61,108 nucleotides of DNA, from positions 1 through 61,108 of the forward strand of contig CAVRAP010000011.1 of the NCBI GenBank assembly GCA_963718995.1. Reading direction: 5' to 3'. Position numbers and translations under genes: made by a program. The stretch comes from UBA4744 sp963718995 (GTDB lineage: Bacteria; Actinomycetota; Acidimicrobiia; Spongiisociales; UBA4744). This document shows positions 17,721-25,085 of this stretch, piece by piece. The notes beneath the pieces are model-generated. The model did not search any database. It had not been told where the DNA came from and was given only the letters and a program-made list of their open reading frames with translations. Numbering within the stretch: the first letter of the stretch is position 1; every line of letters starts with the position of its first letter.

Positions 17721-18016
17721 GGCGTCTCCTTCCTGTCCTTCTTGTGATGGAACATCTCCAGCATCCGATCGGTCACGAGGAAGCCCCCAACGACGTTGAT
17801 GGTGGCAAAGGCGACCGCCAGGAAGCCGAGTATCGACGCCGTAGTGGTATCCCCGGCCCCGGCCACTACCAGCGCACCGATGATCGTGACCCCGGAGATC
17901 GCGTTGGAGCCCGACATGAGCGGCGTATGGAGTTGGGGCGGTACCTTGGTGATCACCTCAAAGCCGATGAAGGCGGCGAGGACGAAGACCGTGATCTGAA
18001 CGGCGAGATCGGCCAT
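17717..18016 (-). CDS. pntAB: NAD(P)+ transhydrogenase alpha subunit, membrane part
   Basis: The 99-aa protein contains three or four helices and conserved GYEVITKVPPQLHTPLMSG-like sequence (here FEVITKVPPQLHTPLMS), characteristic of the C-terminal membrane part of PntA when encoded separately. Its start overlaps the pntAA stop and its stop overlaps the pntB start, so the three subunits are translationally coupled. Confidence 0.95.
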   Translation of the reverse strand: MADLAVQITVFVLAAFIGFEVITKVPPQLHTPLMSGSNAISGVTIIGALVVAGAGDTTTASILGFLAVAFATINVVGGFLVTDRMLEMFHHKKDRKETP

Positions 18017-19152
18017 TAGCCGGACCCTCCTTCCAGCATGGATTTGACCCGTTCGTTGACAACCCGACCCTCATGGGTGATGCAGAGGCCGGCAGTGATT
18101 TCATCCGAGAAGTCGATGACGACCCCTTCCTCCTGGAGAAGGTGCACGAGTACTGAGGCAGCGTTCCTCGCATACATCTGGCTGGCGTGCGTGGCGACTC
18201 CCGAAACGAGATCCGTCGGGGCAATGACGATCACCCCGTTGTGGATCACCTGCTCGTCGGCCTTGCTCAGCTCGCAGTTGCCACCCGTCGCTACCGCCAG
18301 GTCGACGATCACCGAACCGGGTGCCATCTTCTCGACCATGTCACGGGTGACCAGCATCGGGGCCTTCCGCCCGGGGATTGCTGCTGTTGAGATGACAACA
18401 TCGTGACGGGCCACATAGTCGCCGAGTTGCATGAGTAGTCGTGCCTGAGCGTCGGCCTCGAGCTCCCTGGCGTAGCCGCCCGTCTTGGTCTCGTCCTGTT
18501 GTTCCATCTCGAGATGAACGAACCGAGCCCCGAGGCTCTCGACTTGTTCCGCGGCAGCGGCCCGCACGTCGTACGCAGATACGATCGCTCCGAGGCGCTT
18601 GGCGGTGGCGATGGCTTGCAGGCCGGCCACGCCGGCCCCCAGGACCAGGGCTTTCGTCGGCCGGATCGTCCCTGCCGCGGTCGTGAGCATCGGAAAAAAC
18701 TTGCCGTGCGCAACCGCCGCGATCAGGACTGCCTGATAACCGGCCGCGGTCGCTTGGGAGGAGAGGACGTCCATCGGTTGTGCCCTGGTGGTGCGGGGCA
18801 GCGTTTCGAAAGCCAGGGATGTCACGCCGGCCGCGGCGAGCGCCTCGGCCCGGTGCGGCTGGTCGAGAGGCTCCAGGAGGCCGAGGAGGATGCCACCGCG
18901 ACGCAGGAGGCCTATCTGGTCATCGGTGGGAGCCGAGAGGCACACCACCAGCTCGGCGCCCCAAACAGCGGCAGCGTCGCCGATCGTCGCTCCGGCCTCC
19001 TCGTAGAAATGGTCGGGAAACCCGGCTGCGATTCCGGCTCCGGCTTCGACGACCACCGTGAAACCTTGTTTGGCAAGCCGGGTGGCCACATCCGGAGTGA
19101 TCGAAACTCGCCGCTCGGTTGAGCTGATTTGGTTGGGTGAACCTAGTTGCAT
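18016..19152 (-). CDS. pntAA: NAD(P)+ transhydrogenase alpha subunit, NAD(H)-binding part
   Basis: The 378-aa dI domain shows the ERRVSITPDVATRLAKQGF opening, an AHGKFFPMLTTAAGT segment, the dinucleotide fold VLGAGVAGLQAIATAKRLGA and ISTAAIPGRKAPMLVT. It delivers hydride from NADH to the dIII domain of PntB. It is the first gene of the operon; a GAGG ribosome site lies about 9 nt before the ATG. A TTGGGA/TAGATT pair with 17-nt spacing lies upstream (19171-19199). Confidence 0.95.
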   Translation of the reverse strand: MQLGSPNQISSTERRVSITPDVATRLAKQGFTVVVEAGAGIAAGFPDHFYEEAGATIGDAAAVWGAELVVCLSAPTDDQIGLLRRGGILLGLLEPLDQPHRAEALAAAGVTSLAFETLPRTTRAQPMDVLSSQATAAGYQAVLIAAVAHGKFFPMLTTAAGTIRPTKALVLGAGVAGLQAIATAKRLGAIVSAYDVRAAAAEQVESLGARFVHLEMEQQDETKTGGYARELEADAQARLLMQLGDYVARHDVVISTAAIPGRKAPMLVTRDMVEKMAPGSVIVDLAVATGGNCELSKADEQVIHNGVIVIAPTDLVSGVATHASQMYARNAASVLVHLLQEEGVVIDFSDEITAGLCITHEGRVVNERVKSMLEGGSG

Positions 19153-19170
19153 GTTGTTACCTCGCCGAGA

Positions 19171-19199
19171 AATCTACGACGCTTAGCTCTGATTCCCAA
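19171..19199 (-). promoter_or_regulatory. Candidate sigma-70-type promoter of the pnt operon
   Basis: On the minus strand TTGGGA (19194-19199) and TAGATT (19171-19176) are 17 nt apart, each matching 4 of 6 consensus positions, about 20 nt before the pntAA ATG. Confidence 0.35.
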
Positions 19200-19252
19200 G
19201 TTAACGGTATGGTGACAGCCTGGGCGTTGAGTACACACCGAGGGTGAACCGT

Positions 19253-20173
19253 ATGGCAGCTGCCTTTGAAAACCCCATCATGCCCGACAAACCGTTCCGG
19301 GTTGTGTGGACTCGTGGCAAAGGATGCGCGGAGTTGGCCGACCTGCTCGATGGAGGTTCGCCCACTCGCGTACAGGACGACATCCGGACGGAATGCATTG
19401 AGGGACGGGCGGATCTCCTGGTGACGCGTCGCATGCCTCCCGGTTTCGACTTCGTGAGCGTGGCCGTCCCCTCGGACTTTGTTGCCGAGAAGGTGGGGAG
19501 TGTTTCGGCGGCGGTCGGCAGCGGTCCCCATTCGGCACTGGCCGCCCGGATCGCCTGGCGGCTGGGCGACGCGCTTGGTGTTTCGGCCGAGATGGTGTCT
19601 GCCTATCCAACTCCCGACGACCTTCCGGCGGCTCGCAATATCGTCAAGACTCTGGCTGGAAAGATGCCGGGATTGTCGTACCGGGTTGTCGAGACCGCCG
19701 GGGCCCCGGAGCTGATCGAGGCGTTGCCCCCCGATGCGTTGCTGGTGCTAGGCGCACCGGGCGGTTGGTGGTTGCAACGGGCGTTTTTCGGGACGGGAGT
19801 CCGCCTGCGGCAAAGAGCGCCGGCGGGGGCCATCGTCGTTCAACAGGCGCCCGGTCGGGTCTACCACCGCATGGACGAACCCGCCTATGTCAGCACCCAC
19901 CTCTTAGTTGGCGACGCCTTGCGGCTGATGGAGCATTCGGTCTCCGCCGTGGTCGACGCGGGGAAACTCGTTGGTCTGGTCCGCCGGGAAGCGTTGGTGG
20001 GGGCGGAACCGGGGGTCAGCGTGGGTGACTTGATGGAAGGCCCCGTCTTCCTGGACGTTGGAGACAGCTATGAAGAGGCACAACGGCTTACGGGCCTTTT
20101 CGGAGGTTCTCCGATTCCCGTCGTAGACCGTGATGGACGTCTCGTCGGTGGCGTGATCGCCCCCGAACGCTAA
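19253..20173 (+). CDS. Universal-stress-like protein with C-terminal CBS-type pair
   Basis: ATG 19253 is preferred to GTG 19244 because GAGGG lies 8 nt before it. The N-terminal ~200 residues include HSALAARIAWRLGDALGVS and LLVLGAPGGWWLQRAFFGTG, resembling the second half of universal stress proteins. The C-terminal ~95 residues look like two CBS motifs (THLLVGDALRLMEHSVSAVV, then VSVGDLMEGPVFLDVGDSYE and GSPIPVVDRDGRLVGG). Such pairs sense adenine nucleotides. The gene is divergent from the transhydrogenase operon. The function is unknown. Confidence 0.6.
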   Translation: MAAAFENPIMPDKPFRVVWTRGKGCAELADLLDGGSPTRVQDDIRTECIEGRADLLVTRRMPPGFDFVSVAVPSDFVAEKVGSVSAAVGSGPHSALAARIAWRLGDALGVSAEMVSAYPTPDDLPAARNIVKTLAGKMPGLSYRVVETAGAPELIEALPPDALLVLGAPGGWWLQRAFFGTGVRLRQRAPAGAIVVQQAPGRVYHRMDEPAYVSTHLLVGDALRLMEHSVSAVVDAGKLVGLVRREALVGAEPGVSVGDLMEGPVFLDVGDSYEEAQRLTGLFGGSPIPVVDRDGRLVGGVIAPER

Positions 20174-20254
20174 CTTTGCTTCGTCTCTGAGGCGCCCACT
20201 CTCCGCGCGAATCGACGCTCAAGCTCTCCGGGGGTCTGCCGATGCCATACGGTA

Positions 20255-21337
20255 ATGGCAGTCAACCGTTGTCGCGCTGGCACCGATCCGGCCGATGGTC
20301 GCCCCGTCTCAGTACGCCTGGCGGCCATCGTTCTGTTGGTCGTGGGATTCTTCGGGATCTCCACCGTTGCACAACCGATGCCCGCCTGGGCGGTCAGTAG
20401 CGAGGCTCAGCAACTCCTGAGCCTCATCAATCAGGAGCGGGCGGCAGTCGGCGCCCAACCGCTCTCCTTTCGTGACGATCTGGTGCAGATCGCCACCGAT
20501 TATTCGGCGTGGATGGCTTCCACCGGCACGTTCCAGCATCGGTCAGATTTGTCCGCAGGAGTCACGGGTCCATGGACCAGGATTGGTGAGAACATCGCTT
20601 ACGGGTGGGGCGTGTCGACCATCCACCGAATGTTCATGGAGTCCGAGGGTCACTGCAAGAACAATCTCTACGGCGGATTCAACCGCGTCGGAATCGAATT
20701 CGCGACCGCCGGCAACGGGGCTATGTATGTGACCGTCGTGTTCGTCCAGGAGTCGGGTGGTTCCGTCCCGGGAACCACCCTGTGCCCCTACGATTACAGC
20801 GCTACCACGACGACGACTGCTCCGCCCACCACGACGACGACTGCTCCGCCCACCACCTCGACGACTGCTCCGCCCACCACCTCGACGACTGCTCCGCCCA
20901 CCACCTCGACGACTGCTCCGCCCACCACGACGACGACTGCTCCGCCCACCACGACGACGACTGCTCCGCCCACCACGACGACGACTGCTCCGCCCACCAC
21001 GACGACGACTGCTCCGCCCACCACCTCGACGACGGCAACCGCCGGGGTCGTCCTGCCGATCACTTCGACAACGACGACCTCGGTGTCTGCTGCGACAACA
21101 CCCGGGGATACCGAGGTGGATGACACGGTGACGGCTGCTGGGCTGGGCGAAGATTCAGGATCTTCAACCAAAGACGCTGAGGAATCCGGGGGATTCCCGG
21201 TCGCTCCGCTGGCCGGTGGGTCGGCTGCTCTCGCCGCGGGTGCCTGGTGGTTGATTGCGGCCAAACGTGCGGCAACTCGCGTTCCCGCAGTGGCCAGGTG
21301 GGGGATACCCCACGGTGGAGTCCGTCCCCCCCAGTAA
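20255..21337 (+). CDS. Secreted CAP-domain (SCP/PR-1) protein with Thr-Pro stalk and C-terminal anchor
   Basis: The product is 360 aa. A basic N-terminus and hydrophobic signal end near MPAWA. The CAP domain (about residues 48-180) has LLSLINQERAAVGAQPLSF, FQHRSD and RIGENIAYGWG, with the histidine pair typical of the fold and a late GFNRVGIEFA. A low-complexity stalk of nine APPTT(T/S)TT units follows, then an acidic spacer and a final hydrophobic helix (GGSAALAAGAWWLIAA) with a basic tail. The layout predicts a CAP domain held away from the membrane. No LPXTG sortase motif is visible. Confidence 0.8.
   Translation: MAVNRCRAGTDPADGRPVSVRLAAIVLLVVGFFGISTVAQPMPAWAVSSEAQQLLSLINQERAAVGAQPLSFRDDLVQIATDYSAWMASTGTFQHRSDLSAGVTGPWTRIGENIAYGWGVSTIHRMFMESEGHCKNNLYGGFNRVGIEFATAGNGAMYVTVVFVQESGGSVPGTTLCPYDYSATTTTTAPPTTTTTAPPTTSTTAPPTTSTTAPPTTSTTAPPTTTTTAPPTTTTTAPPTTTTTAPPTTTTTAPPTTSTTATAGVVLPITSTTTTSVSAATTPGDTEVDDTVTAAGLGEDSGSSTKDAEESGGFPVAPLAGGSAALAAGAWWLIAAKRAATRVPAVARWGIPHGGVRPPQ
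20819..21034 (+). repeat. 24-bp coding minisatellite, nine units
   Basis: Nine tandem 24-bp units begin GCTCCGCCCACCAC and differ only at one codon (ACG or TCG), each encoding APPTT(T/S)TT. The near identity at DNA level implies recent slippage or recombination; array length probably varies between strains. Confidence 0.9.
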
Positions 21338-21464
21338 CCACGTGATCCCGATTCTCTGACGGGCATCATCGGCCTGGTCTCTTTTCTTGTGCCTCGCGGC
21401 AGGTGGGGCGCGCCTTTGTCCAACTGACGACTAAAAACTGAAGACTGACCACTCTGATTAGGCT

Positions 21465-21482
21465 GCTCCCACCCGTGGGAGC
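21465..21482. promoter_or_regulatory. Perfect inverted repeat before the osmoprotectant transporter operon
   Basis: GCTCCCAC-CC-GTGGGAGC lies 3 nt before the ATG of the transporter ATPase gene. The two-base centre is too short for a good RNA loop, so an operator for a dimeric regulator is as likely as a translation-blocking hairpin. Confidence 0.4.
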
Positions 21483-21485
21483 GCT

Positions 21486-22589
21486 ATGACCAATGCCATG
21501 ATTCGCCTTGAACACGTTTCGAAGACGTTTCCTGGCAGTCTTGCTCCAGCCGTCGGCGACCTTTCTTTCGAGGTTCCAGAAGGAGAGATCGTCGTACTCG
21601 TCGGTCCGTCCGGGTGTGGCAAGACGACCACCCTGAAGATGATCAACCGCATCATCGAACCGACTTCGGGCACCATCTGGGTAGCGGGAGTCAACGCGAT
21701 CGAAACCGAACCGCACTTGTTGCGCAGGAACATCGGATATGTCATCCAGCAGACCGGTTTGTTCCCCCATCGGACCATTGCCCAGAACATCGCCACCGTG
21801 CCGAAACTGCTGGATTGGGATCGCGCCAAGATCGACGATCGGGTCGACGAATTGATCGATCTGGTCGGTTTGGAAGCCGATATGGCCGGCCGGTATCCGG
21901 CCGAGCTTTCGGGCGGTCAGCAACAACGGGTCGGGGTTGCCCGGGCCCTGGCCGCCGACCCCCCGGTGTTGTTGATGGACGAACCGTTTGGTGCGGTCGA
22001 CCCGATCGTCCGCACCCGTCTTCAGGTTGAGCTGCTCAGCTTGCAGGCGCGGTTGCACAAGACCATCGTTTTTGTCACCCACGACATCGACGAAGCGATC
22101 CAACTTGGCGACCGGGTGGCCATTCTCAATGTCGGGGGAGTGCTCGAGCAGATGGGCCCCCCCGAGGACATCCTTCGCGAGCCCGCCACCGACTTTGTTG
22201 CCGAATTCCTGGGCACCGATCGGGGATTGAAGCGGCTGTCCTTGATCCCGATCCACGCTGTCGATCTCGATCCGGGACCGGTGGTAGCACCCGGGACCTC
22301 GTTGCAAGATGCCACAGCCATGGCAGCACGGTATGAGGTCGACTGGGTGGGCGTCGGAACAGAGAACACGCTGCTCGGCTGGTTGTACCTGACCGAGGTC
22401 GAGAGTTCGGGCGGGGTCCCGGAGCACGACCTCAGACCCTTCCGAAGCCGGCTAACCACTTCGGCAACCCTCAAGGAAGCGCTCAACGCCATCGTGAGCA
22501 CCCGGGCAAAAGTGGCAGCAGTATTCGACGACGACCGTTACCTGGGAATGCTCACCGCCGAGCGCATCAGCGACGAGATCACCCAATGA
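21486..22589 (+). CDS. Osmoprotectant (glycine betaine/choline-type) ABC transporter ATPase
   Basis: The 367-aa protein has Walker A GPSGCGKTT, Q-loop VIQQTGLFPH, signature LSGGQQQRVGVAR, Walker B LLMDEPFGAVD and the switch VTHDIDEA. The C-terminal ~110 residues look like a CBS pair (VGVGTENTLLGWLYL, KVAAVFDDDRYLGMLT), which senses ionic strength in OpuA-type systems. It is the first gene of the ATPase-permease-permease-binding protein operon. An ATG at 21498 is an alternative start, as no ribosome site precedes 21486. Confidence 0.9.
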   Translation: MTNAMIRLEHVSKTFPGSLAPAVGDLSFEVPEGEIVVLVGPSGCGKTTTLKMINRIIEPTSGTIWVAGVNAIETEPHLLRRNIGYVIQQTGLFPHRTIAQNIATVPKLLDWDRAKIDDRVDELIDLVGLEADMAGRYPAELSGGQQQRVGVARALAADPPVLLMDEPFGAVDPIVRTRLQVELLSLQARLHKTIVFVTHDIDEAIQLGDRVAILNVGGVLEQMGPPEDILREPATDFVAEFLGTDRGLKRLSLIPIHAVDLDPGPVVAPGTSLQDATAMAARYEVDWVGVGTENTLLGWLYLTEVESSGGVPEHDLRPFRSRLTTSATLKEALNAIVSTRAKVAAVFDDDRYLGMLTAERISDEITQ

Positions 22590-23257
22590 TTCTGGCCCAG
22601 CTGGAGGGCCAGCCCTTCATTCGGTGGGAGTGGATAGCGGAGCATCTTGACGATATCTGGGCTCGCACAACGGAGCATGTTGCGCTCACCGGCATCGCGT
22701 TGACCGTGGGCCTGGTCATTTCCCTGGGATTGTCCATGCTCGCAATCCGCTATCGGGTTACCTACAACCCAATCACCTGGATCACGGGAGTGCTGTACAC
22801 GATTCCGAGCCTCGCGCTGTTTGCGTTCTTGGTTCCGTTCACCGGACTCTCGATTCTCACCGCGGAGATCGGGTTGGTTTCGTACACGCTGCTCATCTTG
22901 ATCCGAAATATCGTCGCCGGGATCGACGGAGTCTCTCCTGCAGTCCTGGAGGCTGCTTACGGAATGGGATACCCCAGTCGCCAAGCGTTTTGGCAAGTCC
23001 AGATGCCGCTGGCCATCCCGGTCATCGTGGCCGGCCTGCGGGTCGCGTCGGTTACGACGGTTGGTCTGGTCACGGTGACGAGCTTGATCGGTCAAGGCGG
23101 ATACGGCGCCTTCATCCTGCGCGGTCTCCGTCGAGATTTCCTCACCGAGATCCTGGTTGGCATTGTCCTCTCCGTCCTGCTGGCCGTGCTGCTCGACCTC
23201 CTTTTTTTGTACCTCGAGCGGCGAATGGCCCCGTGGGCTCATCGGAGACCGGCGTGA
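22586..23257 (+). CDS. Osmoprotectant ABC transporter permease 1
   Basis: The 223-aa protein has five or six membrane helices and the permease EAA loop (VLEAAYGMGYPSRQAFWQVQ) that contacts the ATPase. It starts 4 nt inside the ATPase gene (ATGATT over the TGA) and overlaps the next permease by 4 nt. It closely fits the OpuCB/ProW-like family. Confidence 0.9.
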   Translation: MILAQLEGQPFIRWEWIAEHLDDIWARTTEHVALTGIALTVGLVISLGLSMLAIRYRVTYNPITWITGVLYTIPSLALFAFLVPFTGLSILTAEIGLVSYTLLILIRNIVAGIDGVSPAVLEAAYGMGYPSRQAFWQVQMPLAIPVIVAGLRVASVTTVGLVTVTSLIGQGGYGAFILRGLRRDFLTEILVGIVLSVLLAVLLDLLFLYLERRMAPWAHRRPA

Positions 23258-23964
23258 GTCTCCTCGCCGACGTTCTCGATTTCTTTCTATCAGCGCAGAG
23301 TTGGACCGGCGACGACGGGCTGCTGGTTCGGATTGTCGATCATCTTGGACTCTCACTATTTGCGACTCTGGTTGCTGTGACGATTGCGTTGCCACCTGCC
23401 GTCTGGATGGGCCATCGTCGGCGGGGCGCCTTCTTGGCCGTTGCGCTGGTCAACGTTGGGCGGGCGGTGCCGTCGTTTGGGATCGTCGCTCTCGCGTTCC
23501 CGTTGAGCCTCCGTCTCGGCCTCGGCCTGGGGCCCTGGCCGACCTTCGTGGCCCTGGTGGCTCTCGCCATGCCACCGGTTTTCACCAACACGTTCACCGG
23601 CGTCCGGGAGGTAGACCAGGCCACTGTCGAAGCAGCTAAGGGTATGGGGATGACCGACCGTCAGTTGCTCGTCGGCATCGAACTCCCGCTCGCCATGCCA
23701 GTGATTTGGACCGCGATTCGGGTGACGACCGTTCAAGTTATTGCCACAGCTACTTTGGGTGCGGTGATTGGATGGGGTGGTCTCGGTCGGTATCTCATCG
23801 ACGGGTTTGCGCAAGGCAACGATGTGTGGGTACTCGCCGGCGGCCTGCTCGTCGCTGGTCTTGCCATCCTTGCCGATCTGGCTTTTTCGTTTGCCGAACG
23901 CTGGGTGCTGCCCCCGGGGATTAGTGCCCGGGGCCGTGCTCAGGTCGACTCCATTGCCGTGTGA
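23254..23964 (+). CDS. Osmoprotectant ABC transporter permease 2
   Basis: GTG 23254 overlaps the preceding TGA (GTGA), giving 236 aa. The EAA loop is TVEAAKGMGMTDRQLLVGIE, with six or so helices around it. With the first permease it would form a heterodimeric channel. An N-terminal extension (LSAQSWTGDDGLLVR) of about 28 residues precedes the first helix, as in OpuCD-type proteins. Confidence 0.9.
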   Translation: MSLLADVLDFFLSAQSWTGDDGLLVRIVDHLGLSLFATLVAVTIALPPAVWMGHRRRGAFLAVALVNVGRAVPSFGIVALAFPLSLRLGLGLGPWPTFVALVALAMPPVFTNTFTGVREVDQATVEAAKGMGMTDRQLLVGIELPLAMPVIWTAIRVTTVQVIATATLGAVIGWGGLGRYLIDGFAQGNDVWVLAGGLLVAGLAILADLAFSFAERWVLPPGISARGRAQVDSIAV

Positions 23965-24047
23965 AGGCAGGGTTGGGAATAGTCCCAACCCTGGGTAGGT
24001 TGTGGTCATGGGCCTCGATGGCCTTGTCAACTAGGAAGGGAGAACCC

Positions 24048-24959
24048 ATGCGGATTTTGCGCCGCAGTGGTGTTATTGGGGCGATACTGCTCTCCTTCGC
24101 GCTGGTCGCGGCGGCATGCAGTTCGGGTGATGACACTGAGATCAGAATCGGTGCTCAGGACTTCGGCGAGTCGGCCATTCTGGCGGAGATCTACGCCCAG
24201 GCACTGGAGCCCGAAGGCTATCCGGTGTCGATTCAGCCGCTGGGTGGCTTTCGTGACATCGTGATTGCTTCATTCGAAAGCGGCGACATCAACTTGACCC
24301 CCGAGTACGCCGCTTCGATGCTCGAATTCTTGAATGGGTTCTCCGGTGAGGCAACCGGGGATGCCGCGGAGACAACCGAAAAGCTACGCGGCTACCTGGT
24401 GGATAAGGGCCTCGTGGCCTTCGATCCGTCTCCGGCCGTGGATACCAACGCATTTGTGATCACAGCCGAGACCAGCCAAACCCTCGGCATCACCACCCTC
24501 AGCGATCTGGCCGCCAAAGGTGCGGATCTCGCCCTCGGAGGTCCGCCAGATTGCGCGACGAACGCCTTCTGCATCCCGGGTCTCCAATCGGCCTACGGGC
24601 TCGATCTGAGCGCTGACTTCGTACCGCTGGATGCCGGCGCTATCACCGTGCAGGCCCTGGCCGCCGGAGAGATTGACGTCGCCGTGCTCTTTTCGACGAG
24701 CGGTGTGATCGCCGATCGCGGTTGGGTCTTGCTAGAGGACGACCAGAACCTGTTGGCCGCAGACAATGTCGTACCAGTTTTGACCGAAGTCCTGGCGGAC
24801 GAGTACGGAGATGATCTCGAGTCGCTGCTCAACAGGTTGAGCGCGGCGCTCACCACGGCCGAGCTGACCGAGATGAACCGTCAGTTCGACATTGAGCAAC
24901 TCGACCCGGAAGACATCGCGGCTACCTGGTTGACAGACAACGGGTTCGTCGACGGCTAA
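24048..24959 (+). CDS. Osmoprotectant-binding lipoprotein of the ABC transporter
   Basis: The 303-aa protein starts 83 bp after the second permease with a good ribosome site (GGAAGGGAG). The signal ends in a lipobox (LVAAAC). The mature protein has the OpuC/ProX-like sequence IRIGAQDFGESAILAEIYAQ, SGDINLTPEYAASML and LNRLSAALTTAELTEMN. It captures glycine betaine, choline or a related solute outside the cell; the exact ligand is not decided. A strong terminator ends the operon. Confidence 0.92.
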   Translation: MRILRRSGVIGAILLSFALVAAACSSGDDTEIRIGAQDFGESAILAEIYAQALEPEGYPVSIQPLGGFRDIVIASFESGDINLTPEYAASMLEFLNGFSGEATGDAAETTEKLRGYLVDKGLVAFDPSPAVDTNAFVITAETSQTLGITTLSDLAAKGADLALGGPPDCATNAFCIPGLQSAYGLDLSADFVPLDAGAITVQALAAGEIDVAVLFSTSGVIADRGWVLLEDDQNLLAADNVVPVLTEVLADEYGDDLESLLNRLSAALTTAELTEMNRQFDIEQLDPEDIAATWLTDNGFVDG

Positions 24960-24981
24960 TCCTGCCGGACTCGATTCGTAG

Positions 24982-25010
24982 TGAAGCCCCGGCCAATCCG
25001 GGGCTTCACT
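24982..25010 (+). terminator. Strong hairpin terminator of the transporter operon
   Basis: A perfect 12-bp stem, GTGAAGCCCCGG with CCGGGGCTTCAC around a CCAAT loop, is followed by TCTGTTT. It lies 22 nt after the binding-protein stop. Confidence 0.85.
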
Positions 25011-25085
25011 CTGTTTGGTCCTGCAGAGTGAACGGGTCCCGTTTAGCATCTCATCGACCCATTCGGAGCAGTTCCTGGAGGCCCC

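Noticed and set aside
20819..21034. Possible CRISPR array
   Set aside because: The 24-bp units are contiguous, without unique spacers, and encode protein repeats in frame.
20794..21423. A Val-rich 209-codon minus-strand frame across the minisatellite
   Set aside because: It is a low-complexity shadow of the 24-bp repeat; the plus strand encodes a signal peptide and CAP domain.
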